DNA of 64,000 nt from Verrucosispora sp. NA02020. Its GTDB lineage: Bacteria > Actinomycetota > Actinomycetes > Mycobacteriales > Micromonosporaceae. A program made the position numbers and the translations under genes. Numbering within the stretch: position 1 is the first letter of the stretch; every line of letters starts with the position of its first letter. Under the pieces are notes generated by a model. That model did no database searches. It worked only from the letters and a program-made list of their open reading frames with translations, and was not told the DNA's origin. The DNA lies in assembly GCF_013364215.1 (NCBI RefSeq), contig NZ_CP054923.1, positions 186,001 to 250,000 on the forward strand, given 5' to 3'. Positions 53,400 through 62,928 of the stretch are shown here, in pieces.

Positions 53400-56300
53400 A
53401 TGTCCAGACTCCGTACCCGGCTGTCCGCCGTGCTCGTCGCGGTCGGCCTCGTCCTCACCGCGGCCCCCGCACCGCCGGCCGCCGCAGCCGGTGGGCCCAA
53501 CCTGGCCGCCGGCCGTCCGGCCACCGCCAGCAGCGTCAACGGCTCGTTCGTCGCGGCCAACGTCACCGACGGCAACGCCGGCACCTACTGGGAGAGCGGT
53601 GGTGCCCTCCCGCAGTGGGTGCAGGTCGACCTGGGCTCCGCCCACTCCGTCGACCAGGTCAAACTGAAACTGCCGGCCGGCTGGGAGTCCCGCACCCAGA
53701 CGCTGTCGGTGCAGGGCAGCACCACCGGCAGCGCCTTCGCCACGATCGCCGGTTCGGCCGGCCGCACCTTCAGCCCGGCCGGTGGCAACACGGTCACCCT
53801 CGACTTCCCGGCCACCACCACCCGGTACGTGCGGATCGCGATCACCGCGAACACCGGCTGGTCCGCCGCGCAACTCGCCGAGTTGGAGGTGTACGGCGCA
53901 GTGGCCTCGTCGGCCAACCTGGCGGCCGGTCGGAGCATGTCCGCCAGCGGCCACGCCGACGTCTACGTCGCCGGCAACGCCAACGACGGCAACCAGAGCA
54001 GCTACTGGGAGAGCCCGAACAACGCCCTCCCGCAGTGGATCCAGGTGGACCTGGGCGCCACGGTCACCGTCGACCGGCTGGTGCTCAAACTGCCCGCCGG
54101 GTGGGGCGCGCGCACTCAGACGGCGACCGTGCAGGGCAGCACCACCGGTACGAACTTCACCACCCTGGTCGCCTCCACCGGGTACGCCTTCAACCCGGCC
54201 AGCGGCAACACGGTGAGCATCACCGTCGGCTCGGCCGCCACCCGCTACGTCCGGTTGCTGGTCACCGCGAACACCGGCTGGTCGGCGGGGCAACTGGCCG
54301 AGATCGAGGTGTACGGCCCGGCCACCGGTGACACCCAGCCGCCGTCCGCGCCGACGAACCTGGCGTTCACCGAGCCGGGCAGTGGGCAGGTGCGGTTGAC
54401 GTGGTCGGCGTCGACGGACAACGTCGGGGTGACCGGGTACGACGTGTATGCCAACGGTGCGTTGCGGGCGAGTGTGTCGGGTACGACGTTGGCGTTCTCG
54501 GACACGCAGCCGGCGAGTGCCACGGTGTCGTACGTGGTACGGGCCAGGGACGCGGCGGGCAACATCTCCGCGAACAGCAACACCGTCACCCGTACCGGCA
54601 GCACGCCCGGCGGCACCGACCTGGCCGCCGGCAAGCCGGCCACCGCCTCGTCGATGGTGCACGTCTTCGCCGCGGCCAACGCCGTCGACGGCGACGTCAC
54701 CACCTACTGGGAGGGGGCACCGGGCGCGTACCCGGGCACGTTGACGGTCGCGCTCGGCGCCAACGCCAGCGTCAGCGCGATCGTGGTGAAGCTGAACCCG
54801 GACCCGGCGTGGGGTCCGCGCACCCAGACCTTCTCGGTGCTCGGCCGGGAGCAGTCCGCCTCCGGCTTCAGCACGCTGGTCGGCTCGGCGACCTACTCGT
54901 TCAGCCCGGCGGGCAGCAACACGGTCACCATCCCGGTCTCGGCGACCGCCGCCGACGTGCGACTCTCCTTCACCGCCAACACCGGGTCGTCGAACGGGCA
55001 GGTCGCCGAACTCCAGGTGATCGGCACCCCGGCACCGAACCCGGACCTCACCGTCACCACGGTGACCTCCGCCCCGGCCAACCCGGTGGAGACCGATCAG
55101 CTCACGCTCACCGCCACCGTCCGCAACGCGGGCACCCTGGCCGCCGGCGCGACCACGGTCGACTTCGCCCTGGACGGGACGAAGGTGGGCCAGGCGGCCG
55201 TCGGCGCGCTCGCCGCCGGTGCGTCGACGAGCGTGTCGACCACCGTCTCGGCCCGGAACGCGGGCAGTTACCAGCTCAGCGCCACGGTCGACCCGGCGAA
55301 CACGATCATCGAGCAGAACGAGGGCAACAACGCGTACACGAACCCGACCCGGCTGACGGTCGGCCCGGTGGCCAGCTCCGACCTGGTCGCCTCGGCGGTC
55401 ACCTGGTCACCGGGTACACCCGGCGCGGGTGCCACCGTCCGCTTCTCGGTGACCCTGCGCAACCAGGGCACCGTCGCCTCGGCGAGCGGGTCGCACGGCA
55501 TCACGCTGACCGTGCTGAACGACGCCGGCACGGCGGTGCGGACGCTCACCGGATCGACGGGCGGCGGCATCGGCGCGGGTGTCACGGCGAGCCCGGTCGA
55601 CCTGGGCACCTGGACGGCGGCCAACGGCCGGTACACCGTCCGGGTGGTGATCGCCGCCGACGCCAACGAACTGCCGGTGAAGCGGGCCAACAACACCAGC
55701 GAACGTCCGCTGTTCGTGGGACGCGGCGCCAACCTGCCGTACGACCACTACGAGGCCGAGGAGGGCTCGGTCGGCGGCGGAGCCCAGGTGATCGGGCCGA
55801 ACCGGACCATCGGCGACCTGGCCGGAGAGGCGTCCGGCCGGCGGGCGGTGACCCTCAACACCACCGGCGCGTACGTCGAGTGGACCACCAAGGCGCCGGC
55901 CAACGCCCTGGTCACCCGCTTCTCCATCCCGGACGCCCCGAACGGAGGCGGGATCACCTCGACGTTGAACATCTATGTCAACGGGGTGCTGCACAAGCCG
56001 ATCAGCCTCACCTCGAAGCACATCTGGCTGTACGGCGCCGAGGCCAGCCCGAGCGACTCGCCGAGCGCGGGCCCGCCCCGGCACCTCTACGACGAGGCGA
56101 ACGTGCTGCTCAACTCCACCATCCCGGCCGGCAGCCGGATCCGGTTGCAGAAGGACCCGGCGAACACCACCACGTACGCCGTCGACTTCGTCGACCTGGA
56201 GCAGGTGACTCCCCGGGAGAACCCGGACCCGGCGCGGTACCGGGTGCCGAACGGGTTCAGCCACGCCGACGTGCAGAGCGCGTTGGACGCGGTCCGGATG

Positions 56301-57407
56301 GACACCACCGGCAACCTGGTCGGTGTCTACCTGCCCGCCGGCACGTACGAGACCGCCCAGAAGTTCCAGGTGTACGGCAAGGCGGTGAAGGTGGTCGGCG
56401 CCGGCATGTGGTTCACCCGGTTCCAGACGCCGTCGTCGCAGCAGAACACCGACGCCGGGTTCCGGGTGGAGCCGAGCGCCAGCGGGTCGACCTTCTCCCA
56501 CCTGGCGTTCTTCGGCAACTACACGGTCCGGCAGGACGGGCCCGGCAAGGTCTGGGGTGAACTCAAGGACGTCGACGACCTCACCCTGGACAACGTCTGG
56601 GTCGAGCACACGGTCTGCGCGTACTGGGGGGTGAGCGTCAGCGGCCTGAAGATCACCGACAGCCGCTTCCGGAACACCTTCGCCGACGCGGTGAACCTGA
56701 CCAACGGCAGCACCGACAACCTGGTCAGCAACTCGGAGGGCAGGTCCAACGGCGACGACGCCTTCGCGCTCTTCTCCGCGACCGACCAGGGCGCGTCGAC
56801 CGGCAACCACGGCAACGTGTTCGAGAACCTGACCGCCACGTTGACCTGGCGGGCGGCCGGGATCGCCGTGTACGGCGGCTACGACAACGTGTTCCGCAAC
56901 CTCTACATCGCGGACATGCTGACGTACTCGGGCATCACCATCAGTTCACTGGACTTCGGATATCCGTTCGTCGGATTCGGGTCCAGCCCACCGACCCGTT
57001 TCGAGAACATCTCGTTGGTCCGGGCCGGTGGTCATTTCTGGGGTGCGCAGACCTTCCCGGCGATCTGGGTGTTCTCCGCGTCCAAGGAGTTCCGGGGCAT
57101 CCGCGTCAGCGACGTGGACATCGTCGACCCGACCTACTCCGGCATCATGTTCCAGACCAAGTACACCGGCAGTCAACCGGAGAACCCGATCACCGACACG
57201 GTCTTCACCAACGTGTCGATCAGCGGTGCCCGGCGCAGCGGTGACGCCTTCGACGCCAAGTCGGGCTTCGGGATCTGGGTCAACGAGATGCCCGAGGCGG
57301 GTCAGGGCCCGGCAGTCGGCTCGGTCACCTTCACCAACCTGCGGTTGAGCGACAACTGGCAGGACATCCGCAACACCACGTCCACCTTCACCATCAACCG
57401 CAACTGA
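53400..57407 (+). CDS. Large secreted GH87-like glucanase with F5/8C, FN3 and CARDB domains
   Basis: 1335 residues, ATG 53400. Signal peptide about 1-31. Domain order by sequence: F5/8C at about 32-165 and 170-310, FN3 at 310-400, a third F5/8C at 404-545, two CARDB domains (NPDLTVTTVTSAPANP, 546; SSDLVASAVTWSPGTP, 658), an N-terminal glucanase-type binding domain from 778 (YDHYEAEEGSVGGGAQ), then a beta-helix from about 947 with NGDDAFALFSATDQ, the GH87 Asp pair. It is a paralogue of the preceding glucanase with the catalytic part at the other end. Likely binds and cleaves insoluble alpha-1,3-glucan. Confidence 0.88.
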   Translation: MSRLRTRLSAVLVAVGLVLTAAPAPPAAAAGGPNLAAGRPATASSVNGSFVAANVTDGNAGTYWESGGALPQWVQVDLGSAHSVDQVKLKLPAGWESRTQTLSVQGSTTGSAFATIAGSAGRTFSPAGGNTVTLDFPATTTRYVRIAITANTGWSAAQLAELEVYGAVASSANLAAGRSMSASGHADVYVAGNANDGNQSSYWESPNNALPQWIQVDLGATVTVDRLVLKLPAGWGARTQTATVQGSTTGTNFTTLVASTGYAFNPASGNTVSITVGSAATRYVRLLVTANTGWSAGQLAEIEVYGPATGDTQPPSAPTNLAFTEPGSGQVRLTWSASTDNVGVTGYDVYANGALRASVSGTTLAFSDTQPASATVSYVVRARDAAGNISANSNTVTRTGSTPGGTDLAAGKPATASSMVHVFAAANAVDGDVTTYWEGAPGAYPGTLTVALGANASVSAIVVKLNPDPAWGPRTQTFSVLGREQSASGFSTLVGSATYSFSPAGSNTVTIPVSATAADVRLSFTANTGSSNGQVAELQVIGTPAPNPDLTVTTVTSAPANPVETDQLTLTATVRNAGTLAAGATTVDFALDGTKVGQAAVGALAAGASTSVSTTVSARNAGSYQLSATVDPANTIIEQNEGNNAYTNPTRLTVGPVASSDLVASAVTWSPGTPGAGATVRFSVTLRNQGTVASASGSHGITLTVLNDAGTAVRTLTGSTGGGIGAGVTASPVDLGTWTAANGRYTVRVVIAADANELPVKRANNTSERPLFVGRGANLPYDHYEAEEGSVGGGAQVIGPNRTIGDLAGEASGRRAVTLNTTGAYVEWTTKAPANALVTRFSIPDAPNGGGITSTLNIYVNGVLHKPISLTSKHIWLYGAEASPSDSPSAGPPRHLYDEANVLLNSTIPAGSRIRLQKDPANTTTYAVDFVDLEQVTPRENPDPARYRVPNGFSHADVQSALDAVRMDTTGNLVGVYLPAGTYETAQKFQVYGKAVKVVGAGMWFTRFQTPSSQQNTDAGFRVEPSASGSTFSHLAFFGNYTVRQDGPGKVWGELKDVDDLTLDNVWVEHTVCAYWGVSVSGLKITDSRFRNTFADAVNLTNGSTDNLVSNSEGRSNGDDAFALFSATDQGASTGNHGNVFENLTATLTWRAAGIAVYGGYDNVFRNLYIADMLTYSGITISSLDFGYPFVGFGSSPPTRFENISLVRAGGHFWGAQTFPAIWVFSASKEFRGIRVSDVDIVDPTYSGIMFQTKYTGSQPENPITDTVFTNVSISGARRSGDAFDAKSGFGIWVNEMPEAGQGPAVGSVTFTNLRLSDNWQDIRNTTSTFTINRN

Positions 57408-57444
57408 CCCACACTCCGCCCTCACGTCGATAGCCGGCCCTGAC

Positions 57445-57516
57445 GTCGATCATGGAGTTGTGGCACTCCCGATAGCCCACAAGAAGGGCAAAGAGTCCGC
57501 CACAACTCTTTGATCG
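57445..57516. repeat. Imperfect 17-bp inverted repeat (related hairpin family)
   Basis: GATCATGGAGTTGTGGC (57448-57464) pairs with 57499-57515 in 15 of 17 positions across a 34-base spacer. ACGTCGAT is also repeated at 57424 and 57443. It resembles the hairpin at 10101 in its arm consensus and lies after the glucanase stop. Confidence 0.65.
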
Positions 57517-57607
57517 CGGGGGTCCGTCGGAGACGGCGTGACACGGTCGCCGACGGTTCGTCCCCGACGACCGGTTTGCGCCCGCGTACGGCGGGAAGTC
57601 GGTACGG

Positions 57608-58459
57608 GTGCGAGCGTTGTTGACGAAGATCGAGCAAGCGTCCGGGCTGGACCGGTTCGGTGACCGGTTGCAGCGAGCGGTGCAGGGCACCCTGCGCGGG
57701 CAGCGGGTCCGGGACCTGCTGCACGGTGTCTGGCTGGGTCATCCGCTGCACCCGGCGATGGTGCAGGTGCCGGTGGGCTCGTGGGTCAGTGCGGCGATCC
57801 TGGACCTGATGCCGGGCCAGCGTCGAGCCGCCACCACGCTCACCACCATCGGCACGGTGAGCGCGTTGCCGGCGGCCGTCGCCGGGCTCAACGACTGGGC
57901 CGCGCTCTCCCGTGACCAGCGTCGGGTCGGCCTGGTGCACGCCGCCTCGAACACCGTCGCGCTGGTCCTCTACTCCGGCTCGGTGGCCGCGCGGTTCTCC
58001 GGCCGCCACCAACTCGGCCGGACCCTCGGCTGGCTCGGGCTCGGTGCCGCCGGTGCCGGCGCGTACCTGGGGGGACACCTGGCGTACAAGCAGGGTGCCC
58101 AGGTCAACGTGAGCGTCTCCGACCTGCACCTGATCAGCGACGGTTGGCACTCGGTCGCCGAGATGGCCACGCTGCCGCAGCGGCAACTGGTGACCCGCAA
58201 GGTGGACGACGTCTCGGTGATCCTCTATCGGCACGGCGACGACGTCACGGTGATGCTCGAACGCTGCCCGCACCAGAGCGGCCCGCTCGGCGAGGGCGAG
58301 GTCACCGAGATCGACGGCCACGCCTGCGTGGTGTGTCCGTGGCACGGCAGCACCTTCCGCCTCAACGGCGGCGAGGTGGTGCACGGCCCGTCCGGCAACG
58401 ACCAGCAGACCCTGCCGACCCGGGTGGTCGCGGGCCGGGTGGAGGCCCGGCTGCCGTGA
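57608..58459 (+). CDS. DUF2231 membrane protein fused to a Rieske 2Fe-2S domain
   Basis: 283 residues, GTG start 57608. The N-terminal half (about 25-165) is the DUF2231 integral membrane part with HPLHPAMVQVPVGSWVSAA. The C-terminal half is a Rieske domain, with CPHQSGPL and CVVCPWHGSTF supplying two Cys and two His. It probably passes electrons at the membrane. The partner oxidase is unknown. Confidence 0.85.
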   Translation: MRALLTKIEQASGLDRFGDRLQRAVQGTLRGQRVRDLLHGVWLGHPLHPAMVQVPVGSWVSAAILDLMPGQRRAATTLTTIGTVSALPAAVAGLNDWAALSRDQRRVGLVHAASNTVALVLYSGSVAARFSGRHQLGRTLGWLGLGAAGAGAYLGGHLAYKQGAQVNVSVSDLHLISDGWHSVAEMATLPQRQLVTRKVDDVSVILYRHGDDVTVMLERCPHQSGPLGEGEVTEIDGHACVVCPWHGSTFRLNGGEVVHGPSGNDQQTLPTRVVAGRVEARLP

Positions 58460-58473
58460 GGCGACGGCCCCGG

Positions 58474-59577
58474 TCAGTCCTTGCGGTGACGGCCGACCGG
58501 CAGTTCGGCGGGCGGACCGCTCCGGACCGGCTGCCGGGTGGCGGCCACCGGCACCGGGCGACGCCGTAGGCCGAGCACCGCACCGATCTGGGCCCCCACG
58601 ATGCTGGCCACGGCGAGCACCGCCGAGATGGCGAGCGGACGGTTCACCCGGTCCGGTTCACCGGCCCGTGCCGCGCCCACCGTCACCACCGGCGGATGCC
58701 CCTCCGGTGCCTCGTCGTGCGGTGCCGGCCGTCCCTGCGGCGTGGCGGCGGGAGAGGGCGGCGTGGGCGCGGCGGACTCCGGCTGCTCCACATCCGGCTT
58801 CGACGGCGTCGGCCTCGACGGCGTCGGACGCGACTGCTCGGGAGCGGGACGGGCCTGCGCACCGACCAGCCGGCCGGTCGCGTGCGGCCGGGCACCCTGG
58901 TCGTCCGCGTTGGCCGGCAGCGTGATCAGTTGGCCGGGGCGGATCCGGTCCGGGTCCCGCAGCTTGTTGAGCGCGGCCAACTCCCGGTAGTCCTCGAAGT
59001 CGTCCAGGTAACGGTCGGCGACCTTGCCGAGGTAGTCGCCCTTCGCCACCTTGTATACCGGCGCGTCGGCGGTCGCGCGTTCCGTCCCCGAGGACACCGG
59101 CTCGTACGCCGTGGGCGGCCCGGCGAGCGTCGCGGTGGCCGCCGCCGGCGCCGAGTAGGCGGGGGCGGTGTAGGCCGTGGTGGCGGCCGTGGCCGCCGGG
59201 CTGGCGGCGATGATCAACGCGACCGAGCCGACCAGGGCCGCCGCCGCCCGCTGCTGCCGACCCATCCCGGGCAGCCGGGGCGCCGGGCGGCGCAGCGACT
59301 GCGCGCCCAACTCCACGAGCACCGACAGCGCGAAGCTGGCCCAGCCGAACCAGCCGACGATCGCCAACGCCCGCAGGAAGAGTTGCCCGTCGTCCCGGCT
59401 GGTCAGCGTGGTGCCGATCTCCGCGAGTGTGGGCACGTGGTCCGGCAGAGGGTTGCCGGCGAACGCCACCAACGCGATCGGACCGCCGACCAGCAGACCG
59501 ATCAGCACCACCAGTGCGCCGAATCCGGTCAGCACCCGACCGACCCGCCGTACGGCGGTGCCACCCGATGCGGCCAT
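58474..59577 (-). CDS. LysM-domain membrane protein upstream of tad-like genes
   Basis: 367 residues, ATG 59575-59577. Transmembrane helices near residues 17-42, 65-90 and 110-130, then a LysM motif (VYKVAKGDYLGKVADRYL, LNKLRDPDRIRPGQLITLP), a Pro-rich linker and a C-terminal transmembrane helix (AISAVLAVASIVGAQIGAVLGL). It may anchor the Tad-like apparatus to the cell wall. It lies 15 bases downstream of the last tad gene on the same strand. Confidence 0.8.
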   Translation of the reverse strand: MAASGGTAVRRVGRVLTGFGALVVLIGLLVGGPIALVAFAGNPLPDHVPTLAEIGTTLTSRDDGQLFLRALAIVGWFGWASFALSVLVELGAQSLRRPAPRLPGMGRQQRAAAALVGSVALIIAASPAATAATTAYTAPAYSAPAAATATLAGPPTAYEPVSSGTERATADAPVYKVAKGDYLGKVADRYLDDFEDYRELAALNKLRDPDRIRPGQLITLPANADDQGARPHATGRLVGAQARPAPEQSRPTPSRPTPSKPDVEQPESAAPTPPSPAATPQGRPAPHDEAPEGHPPVVTVGAARAGEPDRVNRPLAISAVLAVASIVGAQIGAVLGLRRRPVPVAATRQPVRSGPPAELPVGRHRKD

Positions 59578-59592
59578 GGCTACCTTCCTTCC

Positions 59593-60018
59593 CTAGGGAG
59601 CCCCGGTCAGCGCCCGCGCGGTCGCCTCACCGGAGACGGTGACGGTGTTGGAGAAGCCGAAGAGGCCGAGCATCGCCCGGCGGTAGGTGACGGACACCCG
59701 TACCCGGATGACGGTCTCGCCGTCGACCACCGGGAAGGTCACGTCGTGGCCGGTGGCCCCGGCGGCGGCGAGGTAGTCCGCGACGGCCGCGCGGGCCTCG
59801 GTCTGGTCGATGCGCTTCGGGCCGCCCTCGATGGCGGTCGCCCGGTCGATGGCCTGGCCACCGGTCCGGGCCGCCTCGGCGGCCAGGTTCTCGGCGCGTT
59901 GCAGTGTGCGGAGCTGACCGGCGCCGTCGAACGCCATGCCGATGATGCCGAGCACGCCGATCATCGCCACGGCGAGGAAGATGCTCACCCGCCCGGCGTC
60001 CCCGCGCCCGGCCGTCAT
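59593..60018 (-). CDS. TadG-like pilus assembly protein
   Basis: 141 residues from ATG 60016-60018, overlapping the upstream stop (ATGA). An N-terminal helix with GRVSIFLAVAMIGVLGIIGMAFDG and the following TLQRAENLAAEAARTGGQA match the TadE/TadG family pseudopilins. No VWA domain, so this is a short version. Confidence 0.75.
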   Translation of the reverse strand: MTAGRGDAGRVSIFLAVAMIGVLGIIGMAFDGAGQLRTLQRAENLAAEAARTGGQAIDRATAIEGGPKRIDQTEARAAVADYLAAAGATGHDVTFPVVDGETVIRVRVSVTYRRAMLGLFGFSNTVTVSGEATARALTGAP

Positions 60019-60467
60019 CCCCGGCTCCGGTAACGGTCCAACGGCGAGGTGAACGAGGCGGTGACCCGGTTTCCGCTCGGCATCCTCAGGACGGAGATCC
60101 TGATGTCCTGGTAGGAGACGGTACAAGCGATCTGCACGGTGACCGTGGCGTCCTGCCCGACGGAGCTGCTGAAGGCTTGACCGAAGGTGGTGGACCGTCC
60201 GTCGACCGATCCGCTGAAGGTCACCTGCGGCTCGCCGGAGCAGGCCAACCCCCTCCAGTCGAGCTGGCTGCGGACCGCGTCGAGGGCCTCGGTGCGGGCG
60301 GTGCGGGCGTCGCGGGAGATGGAGGCCGCGCGGGCGGCGTCGTGTGCCGCCGCCTCCAGTGCCTCGCTGGCCACCGCGGTACGCCCGGCGACTCCGGCCA
60401 GCACCATCATGGCCAGGAACGCGGGTGCCAGGACGGCCACCTCGATCGAGACCGAGCCCCGGCTCAT
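60015..60467 (-). CDS. TadE-like pseudopilin, second copy
   Basis: 150 residues from ATG 60465-60467, chosen because it overlaps the preceding stop (ATGA); ATG 60479 is open too. N-terminal RGSVSIEVAVLAPAFLAMMVL matches the TadE signature before the hydrophobic helix. Cys residues in the C-terminal part (ACSGEP, IACTV) suggest a disulfide. Confidence 0.8.
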   Translation of the reverse strand: MSRGSVSIEVAVLAPAFLAMMVLAGVAGRTAVASEALEAAAHDAARAASISRDARTARTEALDAVRSQLDWRGLACSGEPQVTFSGSVDGRSTTFGQAFSSSVGQDATVTVQIACTVSYQDIRISVLRMPSGNRVTASFTSPLDRYRSRG

Positions 60468-60910
60468 GGTGCGGTCCATCGTTCCGCCGTCCCGTGTGCG
60501 GTCTCTTCGATGGAGAAGCTGACTCCCGGCACCACCGACAGAGAGCGGCCGGTCACCGTGCACGTCACGTCGGTGGCCGAGGTGACGCAGCTCGGCCCTG
60601 GTTCGTCCCAGTCGACCAGCCAGCCACCGGCCTGGGTGAGGAAGCGCGCGGCGCGTTCCTCGCCGGCCCCGGCCGGAGCCTGGTGAAGCCGCTGTGCGTT
60701 GACTCCGCTCTGTGCCGCGTTGAGCGCGGTGGACCTGGCGACAAAGACGGCGGCCACCTGGATCGAGCCGAACAGCAGGATCAGGATCGCCGGTAGCGCC
60801 ACCGCCAACTCCACCGGGTTGCCGCCGCGTTCGCCGTCACCGGGCAGCCGAGGGTGCCGGATGGCCGTGACCATCCGGCACCCGGCGTAGCGGCGGCGGC
60901 GCATCGTCAC
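60464..60910 (-). CDS. TadE-like pseudopilin, first copy
   Basis: 148 residues, GTG start 60908-60910 (GTGA overlap with the Flp-like gene). RGGNPVELAVALPAILILLFGSIQVAAVF is the TadE motif with the membrane helix, then two Cys (SCVTSATDVTC). Together with the next two genes it forms a minor pilin set. Confidence 0.82.
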   Translation of the reverse strand: MTMRRRRYAGCRMVTAIRHPRLPGDGERGGNPVELAVALPAILILLFGSIQVAAVFVARSTALNAAQSGVNAQRLHQAPAGAGEERAARFLTQAGGWLVDWDEPGPSCVTSATDVTCTVTGRSLSVVPGVSFSIEETAHGTAERWTAP

Positions 60911-61134
60911 GGTGCCGGCGGCCCGGGGATGCGGCCCATCCAGTTGTTGGCGGCGGTCAGGGCCGCTGCCGTGACCGCCAACGCCACCGTCACCAGGCCG
61001 AAGATGATCACGGCGGTCGGTACGGGGCTGTCGCCACGGTCCCCCCGCAGGTACACAAGCCGCGCCCGCAGCGCGGTCTGTACGTGGGTCAGCCGCACGC
61101 CCAGCGCGGCGTTCAGTTCGGTGAGGACGGACAT
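60907..61134 (-). CDS. Flp-like small pilin
   Basis: 75 residues, ATG 61132-61134. Basic N-terminal segment, then GDSPVPTAVIIFGLVTVALAVTAAALTAA as a single hydrophobic helix, as in actinobacterial Flp-type pilins, though the usual Glu after the cleavage site is absent. It is encoded between tadC and the tadE genes. Confidence 0.7.
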   Translation of the reverse strand: MSVLTELNAALGVRLTHVQTALRARLVYLRGDRGDSPVPTAVIIFGLVTVALAVTAAALTAANNWMGRIPGPPAP

Positions 61135-61162
61135 CGGGGGCTCCTTCGGTTGAGGTCGAGTG

Positions 61163-62026
61163 CTAAAGGCGGGCGAGGAAGGGATAGATGGCGAAGCCGA
61201 GCAGGACGAAGACCAGCAGCGCGCCGGGAATGTCGAGCCGGCTGGTCACTCCCTCGGCCCGGGCCAGGTTGTCGGTGCGGATCTGGTCGCGCAGCGAGTC
61301 GGCGCGGCTGCGCAGGGTCTCGTGCACCTGGGCGCCCTCGCTGCCGGACGAGCGCATGATCGCGCCGACGTCGCCCAGCTCGGGGATGCCGATCCGGTCG
61401 GAGAGGCCGCGGAGTTCGTCCCAGGGCGAGTGCATCTGCATCTGGGCCATGCGCAGTGCCTCGGAGATCCGGTCGAAGACCCAGCCCTCACAGATGGCGG
61501 CGGCCCGCTCCAACGACTGCACCGGGCCGTGCGCGGCGGAGAGCTGCAACGCGACCAGATCCAGGTAGGTACAGACCGCCTGCCGGAACTCGTCCCGGGC
61601 CGCCTCCGCGCGGGCGATCATCGACCGGTGCGCGACCAGCGCGCAGAGCACTGCCAGACCGAGGCTGCCCAGCACCGGTACGGTCAGCGGCAGCGAGACG
61701 CCCACGGCCAACAGCGTGAAGCCGAGCAGGGCCGGTGCGGCGAGCCCGATCAACGCGGACAGCAGCATGGAGAGGGCGTACTGCTCGGGGGTGCGGTCGA
61801 GCAGGGCCAGTTGCCGGTGCGGCGGGCGCAGCCAGCGGGCCAGCCCGGTCAGCCAGTCCAGCCGGCGGTCGGCCGGACCGAGCCGGGTCGCGCCCGGCGG
61901 CTGGTGCAGTCGCCGCAGAGCCGGACCGAGCGCCGGGGTCGCCGGCACCAGCTCGCGCACGATCAGGTACACGCCCAGCCCGACCACGGCACCGCTGAGC
62001 ACCGCGATGGTGAGGTGCAGGTTCAC
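61163..62026 (-). CDS. tadC: TadC inner-membrane platform protein
   Basis: 287 residues from GTG 62024-62026, overlapping the tadB stop (GTGA). Multiple hydrophobic segments, for example LTIAVLSGAVVGLGVYLIV and ALLVFVLLGFAIYPFL at the C-terminus, and the GspF-type core DEFRQAVCTYLDLVALQLSAAHGPVQSLERAA. It pairs with TadB as the platform of Tad pilus assembly. Confidence 0.88.
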   Translation of the reverse strand: MNLHLTIAVLSGAVVGLGVYLIVRELVPATPALGPALRRLHQPPGATRLGPADRRLDWLTGLARWLRPPHRQLALLDRTPEQYALSMLLSALIGLAAPALLGFTLLAVGVSLPLTVPVLGSLGLAVLCALVAHRSMIARAEAARDEFRQAVCTYLDLVALQLSAAHGPVQSLERAAAICEGWVFDRISEALRMAQMQMHSPWDELRGLSDRIGIPELGDVGAIMRSSGSEGAQVHETLRSRADSLRDQIRTDNLARAEGVTSRLDIPGALLVFVLLGFAIYPFLARL

Positions 62027-62925
62027 GCCACCACCTCCCGGGGATCGGGGGCGGGCAGGAAGCGGGCCGGTCGCGGCGGCTGACTCATCGAGCGCACCCA
62101 GGCCAGCAGGCCGACGAAGGCAGCGCCGAGCACCGCCATCACCACCTGGCCGAACGGCGTGTCGTACGGCTGCACGTATTCGCGGTTGAGCAGCCCGTAC
62201 CCGATGGTGGCCAGGGTCATCCCGGTCAGGAAGCGGACCGCGAACCGGGGTTGGGTGCGCTTGGCCTCGATCTCGCGTCTGGTGGCGACCTCGGCGGACG
62301 CCGCCGCGGCGATCGAGCCGAGGACGTCGCCGAGGCGTTCGCCCCGGTCGGTGAGGTGCAGGATGAGCGCCGCCACCACCTGGTCGCAGACCGGGTCGCC
62401 GATGTCGTCGGCGAACGCCAGCAGGGCGGAGCGGGCCAGCCACCCGGCCTGGAGCCGGGCGGCGAGCAGGCGTATCTCCTCCTGGATCTCCTCCGGTGCG
62501 GTGCCGACGGTGCCGATGATCGCCTGCTGGAGACCCTGCCCGGTGGAGGAGACGTCCTTGAGGCGGCGGGTCCACTCGCCGACCGCCTCGATCCGCGCGA
62601 TCGCCCGCCGTTCCGCCCGGCCGACCGAGAAGAGCCACGGCGTACCGGGCACCGCCACGGCGACCAGCAGCCCGACCACCGGTAGCCCGGTCACCAGGAA
62701 GGCCAGCGCGCCCGCGACCACCGCGCCGATCAGCAACGCCTGATGGGTCTGCTGTTCGCGCAGCGTGGTGCCGGAGCCACGCCACAGCCGGCTGAGTCCC
62801 GGGCCCGCGCCGGGTGCCGGGCCGGGCGGGCGACGCGTGCCGACCAGCGCGACGACCGTGAGCACCAGCCCGGCCACACAGGCCGCCCCGGAGACCACCG
62901 CGATGAGTTGGATGTTGTCGAGCAC
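62023..62925 (-). CDS. tadB: TadB inner-membrane platform protein
   Basis: 300 residues, GTG start 62923-62925, three bases after the tadA stop. N-terminal hydrophobic segments (IAVVSGAACVAGLVLTVVALVG), GspF-like block EWTRRLKDVSSTGQGLQQAI and a second hydrophobic end. It forms the platform with TadC. Confidence 0.88.
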   Translation of the reverse strand: MLDNIQLIAVVSGAACVAGLVLTVVALVGTRRPPGPAPGAGPGLSRLWRGSGTTLREQQTHQALLIGAVVAGALAFLVTGLPVVGLLVAVAVPGTPWLFSVGRAERRAIARIEAVGEWTRRLKDVSSTGQGLQQAIIGTVGTAPEEIQEEIRLLAARLQAGWLARSALLAFADDIGDPVCDQVVAALILHLTDRGERLGDVLGSIAAAASAEVATRREIEAKRTQPRFAVRFLTGMTLATIGYGLLNREYVQPYDTPFGQVVMAVLGAAFVGLLAWVRSMSQPPRPARFLPAPDPREVVA

Positions 62926-62928
62926 GGG

